Positions 45,412-56,099 of a stretch of DNA of 64,000 bases are shown here, one piece after another; position 1 is the first letter of the stretch; each line of letters opens with the position of its first letter. A program made the position numbers and the translations under genes. Below the pieces are notes generated by a model. The model was not told where the DNA came from and did no database searches. It was given only the letters and a program-made list of their open reading frames with translations. This DNA comes from Hirsutella rhossiliensis (lineage: Eukaryota > Ascomycota > Sordariomycetes > Hypocreales > Ophiocordycipitaceae), in NCBI RefSeq assembly GCF_020360975.1, contig NW_025408667.1, positions 124,001-188,000 on the forward strand, given 5' to 3'.

Positions 45412-46108
45412 TATAAGAATATACCCTTATATTCCTATTTTACTATTATAAAGAAATAATAGGCATAGGGAGGCTTTATAGAATAAGCTAGTAAAAAGAG
45501 GCTCTATAATATAGTCTAAGGGAATAACCCTTAAAAGATAAAGACCTCTACTAAACCTCTATACCTTCCTCTAGGAAAAGCGGGTTAGGATAAGCCTATC
45601 CTTATAAACAAAAATATATATAAAATGCATAGGTTAATTATAAGTAGAACGGATACCCTATTGCCTATTTTAGCTTAGCGGTTCTAAAGATATCCGCGAT
45701 ATAAGAATAGGTAGGGCATAGAATATTCTAGTTAAATCTACTACTTATACTAGAACCTATAGTCTTACGTTAACTATTACGCTATAATTAGACCACCTAC
45801 TAAGTTAGGAGGATATACTATAGGTAGAGCTTTTTAAGCACTATAGATTATACTAGAAAGCTAACTAATTAGTCTACTAGTAGGCGAGCAATAGTCTATA
45901 AAAGACGAAGGATTTCCCTAGGAGTAGTAGATAGAATAAGTAAGTTTATAAGTATCTTTTACAACGCTATTCTTTTAATATATTATTCAGCCCCTTATAT
46001 ACTCGTTATAAATTCCGGACGAAATCCTACCCTATACTCCTTCGACCTATCTTTCCGCTTACGACTTCGATTACCCGATTCTACGCTTATTGCTTATACC
46101 TTCTAATA
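45412..46108 (+). repeat. Copia-II 3' LTR
   Basis: 697 bp, preceded by the polypurine tract AAGGGAGGC at 45403-45411. Starts TATAAGAATATACCC and ends ACCTTCTAATA. Confidence 0.9.
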
Positions 46109-46113
46109 GTAAT

Positions 46114-47700
46114 TATAGACTACTAAACGAGATTATCTTTAATAAAGGAAGTACGTTTATAGCTAAATTTTAGTAAGCTCTTATAGTATAATTAGGGACG
46201 AAATATAAGCTTAGTATAGCTTATTACCTATAAATAGATAGATAAATAGAACGACTTAACTAAACGCTTAAATAATATTTATAATACTATATTAGCTACG
46301 AATAAAACGATTAAGTTAAATAGCTACTAATAGCGTAACTAGCTTATAATAGCTTAGTTATAGAAATAACTAAGCTCTTACTAATATACGCTAATAACGG
46401 ATATAACCTAGAAGCATTTAAGGTTACTTAATAAGGACTATAAGTAGAACAAGCGATACTATAAGTAGATTAGCTATAAAAATTATATAAAGAAATATAA
46501 TAAGAACTTTAATTTATTAGAGAATAAATATCTACTTACTATAATCGGAAAATATTATAAGGACTAATCTTTTAAGAGGGAGATATAGTCTACCTTATAT
46601 AACGAAATATTAAAATAAAATAACTAAGTAATAAATTAGATTTTAAGAAACTTAGACCGTTTAAGGTTAAGAAAACTATTTTAAAAGTTAACTACGAACT
46701 TTCGCTACTAATAATAATATAGATATACCTAATATTTTATATCTTATTATTAGAACTAGCGCTATAAAACGCTAAACTATAGGAAAAAATTAAAGTTAAC
46801 GATAATTAAGAATATAAAGTAGAATAAATACTAGATATAAGAAAATAAGGTTAGCAATAAAAATACCTTATTAAGTAAAAGGGATATAGACTAAAGGAAA
46901 ATACCTAGGAACTACTTAAGCACTTAACCTACTATAGTTCTTTACTCCGATAGTTCTATTAAGCGAACCCTTACTTAGAAATATAGGGTTACTAAGAATA
47001 GTATTTTAGTCTAATACGTCTAAGGCACTAAACGATTAAACCTCGCTAATAGTAATAGTTTCCTTATTTAATAAACGAACCGATTTATCTTAAGAAGAAC
47101 GCGTTATACTATCTTTTTTATTAATAGCTTATATACCCTACTAAAATAACTTACTACCTTAGTCTTTTAGGAAACGCTTCTATTTCCTAATCTAAGCTAG
47201 GCAAGCTATTGCTTCCTTTAACGCTTCTTTTACTTTCCGTTCGTCTAAATTAATCTTTTACTATTAATTTATAATACGACGAACTAGAAAAAGAAGGAAT
47301 ATTAGTAAAAAAGAATAATAGGGAAGGAAAGGGATAAAATAAATAGGTAGACGCTATATTATACCTATTATAAGAATAGCCTATAGAGGTATATTCGGAA
47401 TACTAATTAAAACGCTCGCCGACCTTATAAGTTAGGCCTAACTAAAAATAATAAGAGCAAGGTATAATTTTAATACTATAGATCTCGGTCTAGGATACTA
47501 GCTCCGATCGTTAATACGATTTATCGGAATTATAAGAATAGGATTTTTAAATATAACTAGATATACTATTAGTAGTATATCTTAAAAAGATAAAGGAATA
47601 AGGAACGAGATACTTATATATAACGCGATAAGGGTATATTTATATACGGCGGCTAAGGTAGTAGGTCTTAAGGGTAAGACTAAAAGGAAGGGAAGTATCC
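46114..47700 (+). pseudogene. Gypsy-III integrase (rest), chromodomain and 3' region
   Basis: Integrase resumes with the segment equivalent to SDRGSTF near 46130-46165, then KYKLSIAYYL near 46205 and ERLNxTLKxYL near 46250 (from the QTDGQTERVNQTLEQYL motif). The C-terminal integrase part runs to ~46700. At about 46810-46925 EYKVExILDIR is followed by KYLIKxKGYRLKENTxELL, a chromodomain with the two Trp codons turned to stops. The final ~770 bp before the LTR show no domain; the purine-rich AAAAGGAAGGGAAG near 47681-47694 is the likely polypurine tract. Confidence 0.8.
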
Positions 47701-48165
47701 TATTATAACTACGGTCTAGTAAACTATAGGGACTAGTATATATTATAAGGATACGTAATATAGGGAGCAAGGAATATTAGATAGACCGACGGGCTAATTA
47801 AGTTTAAAGCGATGGGTTACTTTAGCGCTTTAACGCTCTATAGCCAGGATCGTAGGATCGCTTTAGCGCCCTAGCGCTCCTAGGCGATAGGATTACCTAG
47901 TGCTCTCGGCGATCTAAGGAAGCTTTCGAGATATATAAGGAAGGAACGGAATACTCCTTTAGATAGATAGCTCGATAGCTTTTAATATAGATCTTTATTA
48001 CGATTCTATCTTTAATTTTAATTACTTAGTTATAGTTTATAGTCTACGACCTCTAACTTATTACTAACGTAATATACTTATTATTACTTAGACCACGCCC
48101 TATTATATCTACTAATATAAACCCCTTAATAGGTTTATCCCTTAAGAATAATACCGGTCGTTATA
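47701..48165 (+). repeat. Gypsy-III 3' LTR
   Basis: 465 bp, direct repeat of 34069-34533. A few more CG, CA and TG dinucleotides survive than in the 5' copy (for example ATAGCCAGG near 47840 against ATAGCTAGG). Confidence 0.87.
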
Positions 48166-48170
48166 CCTTC

Positions 48171-49900
48171 CCTTATACCTTTACCTTAGCCTAGCGAGGA
48201 GGGATAGGCCGGCCTAGGGGCGTATATAGCGCGGGTATTCTAAGATAAGGTCCTTTAACGCTTATAGGATAGGATGTCGTCTCTAGACCGTACCTATAAG
48301 AGCGTACGCTGCGCCGTTAAGCCCGGCGCTCGACGCCTCGATCTAAGGCTAAAGCTAAAGGTATAAGTAGCTAACTATTATATCGACCTACGGGGGCATC
48401 TACGTTAGCGGGGGAGACTATAGGTGCCGGGCGCGCTATATACTATAGAGGATAAGGAGAAGGATAGACCGCTAGAGCTAGATAAATAGAACGAGCTCTA
48501 AGGGAAGCTAGTCTAGCTCGTCTATAACTCTAGTATCGTAGGCTACCTAGGTTAGCAGGGTATAGTAGTAGGCCTCGTAAGGGATTTCTACTAGCCCCTC
48601 CTATAATACTATGTTCGCCGCTTCCTTTATAACTACGATATCTATAGCCGTACTAAGATTTAAAGGGCATAGCTTAAGGGGCTACTTAAGTAGCTTCTAG
48701 TGCCCGACTAGTTCTATACGTATATATAGATAGACTTTATAACGGACCTCCTACTTATAAAGGGCGGTAACTGCTATATATAGGTAATTAAGGACCGACT
48801 TAGTAAGTTTATAGTATTAAAGCTAATACCGTTTATAAACGTAAAGTCCTATATAGAGCGCTTCCTATAGTACTAGGCCCGCTTATATAGCTAGCTAGCC
48901 TTTATTATAAGTAATAAGGGATCGAATTAAACTAACCGCTTTTAATAGTACTTATACTAGCTACTTTAGATTATATAGCTACTTAGTACGGTATATTACC
49001 TATAGACCGACGGAGGGCTTAAGAGGGTTAACTAAGAGGCATAGGCTTACCTATAGGCTATTATAGCCTATAACTAAGCGGACTAAGACTAGTAGCTCCC
49101 TATAGCTTAACTTACGTTAAATAGTAAACTATATACCTTTATTAAGATAGCCCCTTTCTTTATAATATATAGCTTCGAACTACCCTTACTAGTTCCCTTT
49201 ACTATAAATATAGTAGCGGAGTAGTATAGTAATTTATTACTAGAGGGCCGCGCTTCTACGTTTATATAGAAGCTATAGGAGACTATAGATTATTACTAAT
49301 CCGCAATAGCCGCCGCGGTATAAGATTAAGAGCGGCACGCTAATAAGACTAGGGCCCTAGTAAATAGGTTTATAGTAAGGGATAAAGTATAGCTAGACCT
49401 CCGTAACTATAGGTTAGTATAGCTAAAGAAGAAGCTTAACTAGCTATACGCGAAGTTTATAGTATAGAGGGTTATTAGCCTATAGGTTATAAAGCTCGAT
49501 AGTCTCTTAATAGGGGTCTATAATAAGATTAATATAGACCTCCTTTATAGAGCCTCCTTTAACCCGCTACCTAGATAAGAAGTAGTAGACGCTTAACCGC
49601 CTATAATTAAGGTAGAGGGAGAGGACGAGTTTAAGGTTAAAGAGATATAGGCCGCGCGCTAGAAAAAGGTCGGTAAGGGGAAACGCTAGGAGGTCCTCGT
49701 TAAGTAGCGCGGGTATCTTAACCCTACGTAGGAACCTATATATAAGTTTATAGGAACTATAGCCCTCGATAAGTTTAAAGCCTTATTTAAAATAGTTAAC
49801 GAGAACGATAGACTAACGGACTACCGATAGTAGCCTAGGCTAGGACTATAACGTAGGTAAAGAGGAGTAGGTAGTTACGATAACGCGAGCGTAATAATAT
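48171..49900 (+). pseudogene. Gypsy-II integrase and chromodomain
   Basis: After Gypsy-III the host frame continues: an integrase zinc region near 48600-48680, core motifs YIxIDFITDLLL near 48725-48760 and IKDRLSKFIVLKLIPF near 48790-48835, and ISNKGSNxTNRF near 48905-48940. A GPY/F-type C-terminus lies near 49400-49560. At about 49620-49760 comes EDEFKVKEI, then EVLVKxRGYLNPTxEP, a chromodomain. The same frame exists inverted in Gypsy-IIb at about 54520-55900. Confidence 0.8.
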
Positions 49901-49979
49901 AAGCGGAGATAAAAATAGCGTTTATTTTAGGGCGGAGCCCCTAGACTACCTAGACCTACTCCTTGTCCTCGTCGTTACC

Positions 49980-50291
49980 TAGAAGGGCGACGTAAGGGCG
50001 GCTAGCGTAGTAAAGGCAGAGGCGGCGGCGGTAGGCGCGGTCGCGGGGGCGCGGGTAGGAGCAGCGGCAGCGGCGGAGCTATCGTCGGCCGTGCCTAGTA
50101 TAGCGTCGACGAACGACTCCGTACGATCTAAGAAGGAGGAAGCGGGGGAGGGGGAGGCAGATATATTTATCGCGGAAGTTAGTATTATAGATTACGGCCC
50201 CCTACTCTATAAAGTAGAGAACTTACTAGTTAAAGTTATTATTATTAGGGTTATTATTATTACTATAGCTATTACTATAAGTATACGTTAA
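49980..50291 (+). pseudogene. Gypsy-II Ala-rich 3' reading frame
   Basis: A GC-rich segment downstream of the chromodomain encodes Ala/Val/Gly-rich sequence followed by STNDSVRSKKEEAGEGEAD near 50105-50160. A matching frame, without stops, is present in Gypsy-IIb on the minus strand at 53275-53682. The function is unknown; it may be a C-terminal extension of Pol or a separate small ORF. The GCG/GCC-rich composition offers few CpA sites, which explains its survival. Confidence 0.5.
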
Positions 50292-50467
50292 TAAAGCGGC
50301 CTATATAGCTAGGAACGAACTAATGCCCTAGGTAGAGCGGAACTTACTTATTACTACTACTACTACGGTTAAAGAAGGAAGAGAAGGAAAGGAAGGAGGA
50401 AGGGGGGGATACCGCCTTATATACCCCTAGGTAGAGGAGGCTACCTAAGGCCGAGGGGATAGGTAAC

Positions 50468-51164
50468 TATAAGAATATACCCTTATATTCCTATTTTACT
50501 ATTATAAAGAAATAATAAGCATAGGGAGGCTTTATAGAATAAGCTAGTAAAAAGAGGCTCTATAATATAGTCTAAGGGAATAACCCTTAAAAGACAAAGA
50601 CCTTTACTAGATATCTATACCTTCTTTTAGGAAAAGCTAGTTAGGATAAGCCTATCCTTATAAATAAAAATATATATAAAATATATAAGTTAATTATAAG
50701 TAGAACGGATACCCTATTGCCTATTTTAGCCTAGCGGTTCCGAAGATATCCGCGATATAAGAATAGGTAGAGCATAGAATATTCTAGTTAAATCTACTAC
50801 TTATACTAGAACCTACAGTCTTACGTTAACTATTACGCTATAATTAGACCACCTACTAAGTTAGGAAGATATACTATAGATAGAGCTTTTTAAGCACTAT
50901 AGAATATACTAGAAAGCTAACTAATTAGTCTACTAGTAAGCGAGCAATAGTCTATAAAAGACAAAGAATTTCCCTAGGAGTAGTAGATAGAATAAGTAAG
51001 TTTATAAGTATCTTTTATTACGCTATTCTTTTAATATATTATTTAGCCCCTTATATGCTCGTTATAAATTCTAGACGAAATCCTACCTTATACTCCTTCG
51101 ACCGATCTTTCCGCTTACGTTATTAATTACCTAATTCTACGCTTATTGCCTATACCTTCTTATA
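50468..51164 (+). repeat. Solo LTR of Copia-II family in Gypsy-II
   Basis: 697 bp, TATAAGAATATACCC...ACCTTCTTATA, flanked by an exact duplication GTAAC (50463-50467 and 51165-51169). Gypsy-IIb carries the uninterrupted sequence near 53100 (GGCAACCTAAGGC). It results from recombination between the two LTRs of a former complete insertion. Confidence 0.92.
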
Positions 51165-51428
51165 GTAACCTAAGGCTTATATAGGTCCGGGCTAGCCGCT
51201 AGCTACCTAAGGGCATATATAATAGGTTGCGCCCTTATTTAAACAGCTAGCTAGCTAATACGTATAGAGCCCGGTTCTAGCTGCCCGGGCTAATAGGCGC
51301 GGGGATAATAGGGCTAGTAGGGCTAGCACGATTAATAGGAAAGGGTAGGGTAAAGCTAGCGGTATAGGCCTAATAGTATAGAAGCCGTTAATTAAGTAAC
51401 GCCGCGCCGCGCTTAAGGGAGGGTATTA

Positions 51429-51616
51429 TATAAGAGTCTTTAACTATTATAAGTTATAGGCTTAGGCTACGGCCTAAGCTATATAGTTATATATGAAGGG
51501 CTAGATCCTATATATATATATATATAGGCTAGCCGCGTATAAGAGAGCTCTATATAGCTTATTAATATTATCTTATAGACGGTACTTATACGTATACCTC
51601 TACTTACTCTATAATA
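51429..51616 (+). repeat. Gypsy-II 3' LTR
   Basis: 188 bp, TATAAGAGTCTTTAAC...CTCTATAATA, preceded by the purine-rich AAGGGAGGG. Direct repeat of 30694-30879. Confidence 0.85.
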
Positions 51617-52006
51617 GTAAGGTAGCTAAGGGTCTTCTTTAATTCTAAGCTCTTATTTAAATAATATATTAAAAAGAAAGTAGCCTTTATATAAGCTACT
51701 TTTAAAGGACTATCCCGCTTAACCTTTATATAAAAAGGCCTATTATTTAAAGCCTTTAAGTAGCTCTACTAAGCCTATATAACCTCTATAGTAAACTATA
51801 GGGCCTAGCTTTAATATAGGGGGCCTAAGACCCTTAAGAGTATTATAAAGCCTTTTTAAAGGCTTTAAAACTAAGCTCTTTTAAAGGTCTTAAGGGCCTT
51901 TAAAGGATCCCTTATTAGGGCTTTAAAAGCTAAAGCGGCCCTACTACTACTAGAAGTATAATTTAAAAGGGTATACTTCTCCTATACCTTTTAGACCTTA
52001 TACTTT
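51617..52006 (+). mobile_element. LINE-B, fourth segment
   Basis: Continues the reverse-transcriptase region after Gypsy-II and aligns with about 530-915 of LINE-A. It ends where an inverted, truncated Copia-II LTR begins. LINE positions equivalent to about 920-990 of LINE-A are missing at this break. Confidence 0.8.
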
Positions 52007-52526
52007 TATAAGAAGGTATAAGTAATAAGCGTAGAATCGGGTAATCGATACCGTAAGCGGAAAGATCGGTCGAAGGAGTATAGGGTAGGATTTTGTCCGG
52101 AATTTATAACGAGTATATAAGGGGCTAAATAATATATTAAAAGAATAGCATTATAAAAGCTACTTACGAACTTACTTATTCTATTTACTACTCCTAGGGA
52201 AATCCTTTGTCTTTTTATAGACTATTGCTCGCCTACTAGTAGACTAATTAGTTAGCTTTCTAGTATATTCTATAGTACTTAAAAAGCTCTATCTATAGTA
52301 TATCTTCTTAACTTAGTAGATAGTCTAATTATAGTATAATAGTTAACGTAAGACTATAGGTTCTAGTATAAGTAGTAGATTTAACTAGAATATTCTATGC
52401 CCTACCTATTCTCGTATCGCGGATATCTTTAGAACCGCTAGGCTAAAATAGGCAATAGGGTATCCGTTCTACTCGTAATTAACTTATGCATTTTATATAT
52501 ATTTTTGTTTATAAGGATAGGCTTAT
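52007..52526 (-). repeat. Truncated Copia-II LTR, inverted
   Basis: Begins TATAAGAAGGTATAAG, the reverse complement of the LTR 3' end, and follows the LTR for 520 bp to ATAGGCTTAT. The remaining ~177 bp (the 5' end of the LTR) and about 70 bp of adjacent LINE are absent, so one deletion removed both. No target duplication remains. Confidence 0.88.
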
Positions 52527-52653
52527 TAAGCTATATTAAGCTTTATATATAGCTCCTCCGCTTTATTAAAGGCTTAGTAGTTATTATAAGACCTAATTAT
52601 AACTTAGAAAGAAGGAAGCTAGCTAAGAGCCCTTATAGGCTTTAAAGCTTAAG
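52527..52653 (+). mobile_element. LINE-B, fifth segment
   Basis: Aligns with about 993-1118 of LINE-A. It ends with TTAAG (52649-52653), the target duplication of Gypsy-IIb. Confidence 0.8.
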
Positions 52654-52839
52654 TATTATAGAGTAGGCAGAGGCGTATATATAAGTGCCGTCTATAGGAT
52701 AATATTAATAAGCTATATAGAGCTCTTCTATACGCGGCTAGCCCGCCCTTATACTTATAGGATCCGGCCCTCCGCATATAACTATACGGCTTAGGCCGCG
52801 GCCTAAGCCTATTACCTATAATAGTTAAAGACTTTTATA
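52654..52839 (-). repeat. Gypsy-IIb 3' LTR with perfect 22-bp palindrome
   Basis: 186 bp. A palindrome of 22 bases (half-site GGCTTAGGCCG) lies at 52788-52809. The adjacent polypurine tract, AAGGGAGGGCAT on the minus strand, lies at 52840-52851. Confidence 0.88.
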
Positions 52840-53274
52840 TAATGCCCTCCCTTAAGCGCGGCGTAGCGCTACCCTATTAACGGCTCCTATATAATTAGGC
52901 CCGTGCCGCGGGCTCTTCCCTACCCTTTCCCGTTAATAGGGCCGGCCCTACTAGCCCTATTATCCCCGCGCCTATTAGCCTAGGCAGCCGGGACCTAGCT
53001 CTATACTCGTCGGCCGGCTAGCCGTTTAAATAGGGGCGTAACCTATTATATACGCCCGTAGGTAGCCGGCGGCTAGTCTAGACCTACGTAAGCCTTAGGT
53101 TGCCTATCCCTTCTACCTTAGGTAGCATCCTCTACTAAGGGGTATATAAGGCAGTATCCCCCCCTTCCCCCTTCCTTTCTTTTTCTCCTTTTTTTAACTA
53201 TAGTAATAGTATTAATAGGTAAGTTCCGCTCTACCTAGGGCGTTAGTCTATTCCTAGCTATACGGGCCGCTCTA

Positions 53275-53682
53275 TTAACGTATACTTATAGTAGTAGCGG
53301 TAGTAGTAATAATAGCCCTAATAATAATAATAACTCTAACTAATAAGTTCCGCGCCTTATAGAGCGGGAGGCCGTATTCCGTCTTACTAACTTCCGCCAT
53401 AGATATATCCGCCTCTCCCTCTCCTACCTCCTCTTTCTCGGAGCGTACGGAGTCGTTCGTCGACGCCGTACTAGCCGCGGCCGACGATAACTCCGCCGCT
53501 GCCGCCGCTCCTACCCGCGCCGCTACCACCGCTCCTACCGCCGCCGCCGCCGCCTCTACTACGCTATTCGCTCTTACGTTGCCCCTTAAGGTAATAACGC
53601 CGTCCCCGCCGCTACCTATAACGCCCGGCCCCTTAGCCCCCGCCTCCGTCTCCGCTACCCCTATAAGTCCGTAGTTAGGCAA
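53275..53682 (-). CDS. Ala-rich small ORF in the 3' region of Gypsy-IIb
   Basis: An open frame of 135 codons on the coding strand of the element, free of RIP stops. The middle (about residues 38-75) is Ala/Val-rich with Ala runs, followed by a charged part STNDSVRSEKEEVGEGEAD, then a segment with PLYKARNLLVRV and an Ile/Thr-rich tail. A related frame occurs in Gypsy-II at 49980-50291. It lies between chromodomain and 3' LTR. Survival may only reflect the lack of CpA in GC-rich codons, so coding status is unproven. No similarity to a known domain is recognised. Confidence 0.35.
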   Translation of the reverse strand: MPNYGLIGVAETEAGAKGPGVIGSGGDGVITLRGNVRANSVVEAAAAAVGAVVAARVGAAAAAELSSAAASTASTNDSVRSEKEEVGEGEADISMAEVSKTEYGLPLYKARNLLVRVIIIIRAIITTTATTISIR

Positions 53683-53699
53683 GCGTAATAGATATTATC

Positions 53700-54330
53700 C
53701 GCTAACCTCCTATAGTATAAGCGCTAAGTATAGGCCGGCGCCGCCCGCTCGGCCCCCTATATACGTTATACGTCGTAGGAGCTCGACTACTCCGACTAGG
53801 CTAGGCGCCGCCGCGGCGGCAGCTGCTACTAGTGCGCGCGAGCCGGCCGCGCCTATAAGGCGGCGCCTCCCGTCCTACTTACTACGGCGTCGGCTTAAAA
53901 GGCCGGCTCGTATAGGCAGGCGCGGGGGGCTACTAAGAAGCGCCTTACCGCCGCCGCCGCCGCCTACTATAACCTCCGCGCCTTCGAGCGATAAGGCCTT
54001 ATACCTAAGTAAGTCCTACTCCTCCGCTCCCCTATTTCCGCCTCTAATATACCCGGCGCTAGGGATACTACCTCTGTCGCCCTATCGGCGGTCCCTTTAG
54101 CCGTGCCCGCCTCTACTACCGCCGTTGCCCCTACCGCCGCCGCTAGCCGCCGCCCCTCTACCCCCGGAGCCGCCGCCGCCGCCGACTAGCTTACGCGCTT
54201 AGAGGGCCGCCTTAGCGCCTTAGAGACCGCCGCCGCCGCTAATAAGAAGGAGGAGGCCGACGAGGATAATAATAACGAAGATAATAATAATAATAATAAC
54301 GATAAGGAATAGGCCTAGGTAGTCTAAGGG
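53700..54330 (-). other. GC-rich low-complexity region of Gypsy-IIb, deleted in Gypsy-II
   Basis: Runs of GCC/GCG on the plus strand (for example around 53945-53965 and 54165-54185) and an AAT-type run near 54285-54300. In the direction of the element one frame is Ala-rich. Gypsy-II joins the flanks of this region directly near 49960-49990, so it lost about 0.65 kb. No domain recognised. Confidence 0.6.
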
Positions 54331-54499
54331 CTCCGCCTTATAATAAACGCTATTTTTATCTCCGCCTATACTATTACGCTTATATTACCTATATTACCGT
54401 AACTACCCCCTCCGCTATACCTACTTCGTAGTCTTAGCCCGGGCTACTATCGGTAGTCCGCTAGTTTATTATTCTCGTCTACCGTTCTAAATAAGGCTT

Positions 54500-55950
54500 T
54501 AAACTTATCGAGGGCTATAGTTCCCGTAAACTTATATATAGGTTCCTACGTAAGGTCGAGATACCCGCGCTACTTAACGAGGACCTCCTAGCGTTTCCCC
54601 CTACTAACCTTTTTCTAGCGCGCGGCCTATATCTCTTTAACCTCGAACTCATCCTCTCTCTCTACCTCGATTATAGGCGGTTAAGCGTCCGCTACTTCTT
54701 ATCCGGGTAGCGGGTTAAAAGAGGCTCTATAAAGGAGGTCTACGTTAATCTTATTATAGACCCCTATTAAGAGACTATCGAGCTCTATAACCTATAGGCT
54801 AATAACCCTCTATACTATAAACTTTACGTATAGCTAGTTAAGCTTCTTCTTTAGCCGTGCCGACCTATAGTTATAGAGGTCTAGCTATACCTTATCTCTT
54901 ACCGTAAACCTATCTACTAGGGCCCTAGTCTTATTAGCGTGCCGCTCTTAATCTTACGCCGCGGCGGCTATCGCGGATTAGTAATAATCCGTGGTCTCCT
55001 ATAGCTTTTATATAAACGCGGAGGCGCGGCCCTCCGGTAACGAATTACTATACTACTCCGCTACTATATTTATAGTAAAGGGAACTAGTAAGGGTAGTTC
55101 GAAGCTATACGTTATAAAGAAAGGGGCTATCTTAATAGAGGTATATAGTCTACTATTTAACGTAAGTTAGGCCGCGGGGAGCTAATAGTCTTAGTCTACT
55201 TAGTTACGGGCTCCGACGGCCTATAAGTAAGCCTACGCCTCTTAGTTAACCTTCTCGGGCCCTCTATTAGTCTATAGGTAATATACCGTGCTAAGTAGCT
55301 ACGTAATCTAAAGTAGCTAGTATAGGTACTATTAAAAGCGGCTAGTCTAATTCGATCCCCTATCGCTTATAATAGAGGCTAGCTAGCTATATAAGCGGGC
55401 CTAGCACTATAAGAAGCGCTCTATATAGGACTCTATATCTATAGACGGTATCGGCTCTAATACTATAGACTTACTAAGTTAGTCCTTAATTACCTATATA
55501 TAGCGGTTGCCGCCCTTTATAAGTAGGAGGTCCGTTATAAAGTCTATCTATATATACGTATAGAACCGGTCGGGCACCGGAAGCTACTTAAGTAGCCCCT
55601 TAAGCTACGCCCTCTAAATCTTAGTACGGCCGTAGATATCGTAGTTATAGAGGAAGCGAACGTAGTACTATAGGAGGGGCTAGTAGAAATCCCTCGCGAG
55701 GCCTACTACTATGCCCTACCTACCTAGGTAGCCTACGATACTAAAGTTATAGATAAGCTAGACTAGCTTCCCTTAGAGCTCGTTCCGTTTATCTAGCTCC
55801 GGCGGTCTATCCTTCTCCCTAGCTTCTATAGTATACGGCGCGCCTAGCACCTATAGTCTCCCCCGCTAACGTAGGTGCCCCTATAGGTCGATATAATAGT
55901 CGGCTACTTATACCTTTAGCTTTAGCTTTAGATCGAGGCGTCGAGCGCCG
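54500..55950 (-). pseudogene. Gypsy-IIb integrase and chromodomain
   Basis: The reverse complement corresponds to 48171-49800 of Gypsy-II: integrase core around 55500-55570, GPY/F region near 54800-54950 and chromodomain at about 54520-54670. The sequence is somewhat less mutated than in Gypsy-II; several TG and CA dinucleotides survive near 54980-55000 and 55570. In-frame stops remain. Confidence 0.75.
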
Positions 55951-56099
55951 GACTTAACGGCGCGGCGCACGCTCTCGTAGGTATAGTCTAGAGACGATAT
56001 CCTATCCTATAAGCGCTAAAGGACCTTATCTTAGAACACCCGCGCCGCACGCGCCCCTAGGCTGGTCTATCCCTCCTCGCCGGGCTAAGGCAAAGGTAT

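Larger units (their letters stand above)
39862..46108 (+). mobile_element. Copia-II: complete Ty1/Copia retrotransposon
   Basis: A 6247-bp element inside the integrase of Gypsy-III, flanked by an exact 5-bp duplication GTAAT (39857-39861 and 46109-46113). LTRs of 674 and 697 bp start TATAAGAATATACCC and end ACCTTCTAATA. The order gag, protease, integrase, reverse transcriptase, RNase H marks it as Copia. Solo LTRs of the same family are at 50468, 52007 (truncated, inverted) and 61732. It is the innermost layer of a four-level nest, LINE-B > Gypsy-II > Gypsy-III > Copia-II. Confidence 0.92.
34069..48165 (+). mobile_element. Gypsy-III: Ty3/Gypsy chromovirus hosting Copia-II
   Basis: Bounded by two 465-bp LTRs, with flanks CCTTT (34064-34068) and CCTTC (48166-48170), a target duplication with one C/T difference. 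The uninterrupted host sequence is visible in Gypsy-IIb around 56100. Without Copia-II it is about 7.85 kb. It encodes gag with a zinc knuckle, protease, reverse transcriptase, RNase H, integrase and a chromodomain. Its LTRs are unlike those of Gypsy-I and Gypsy-II, so it is a third family. Confidence 0.87.
30694..51616 (+). mobile_element. Gypsy-II: Ty3/Gypsy chromovirus hosting Gypsy-III and a solo LTR
   Basis: Bounded by LTRs of 186 and 188 bp, with flanking GTAGG (30689-30693) and GTAAG (51617-51621), a duplication with one G/A difference. Internal sequence after removing Gypsy-III (34069-48165) and the solo Copia-II LTR (50468-51164) is about 6.1 kb. It matches Gypsy-IIb at 52654-59625 in opposite orientation. 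Order: gag, protease, reverse transcriptase, RNase H, integrase, chromodomain, Ala-rich 3' frame. It is about 0.85 kb shorter than Gypsy-IIb, mostly through loss of a GC-rich part of the 3' region. Confidence 0.85.

Noticed and set aside
47582..47770. A 62-codon minus-strand ORF across the Gypsy-III pol-LTR boundary
   Set aside because: Hydrophobic low-complexity translation of AT-rich LTR sequence, in the direction opposite to the element.
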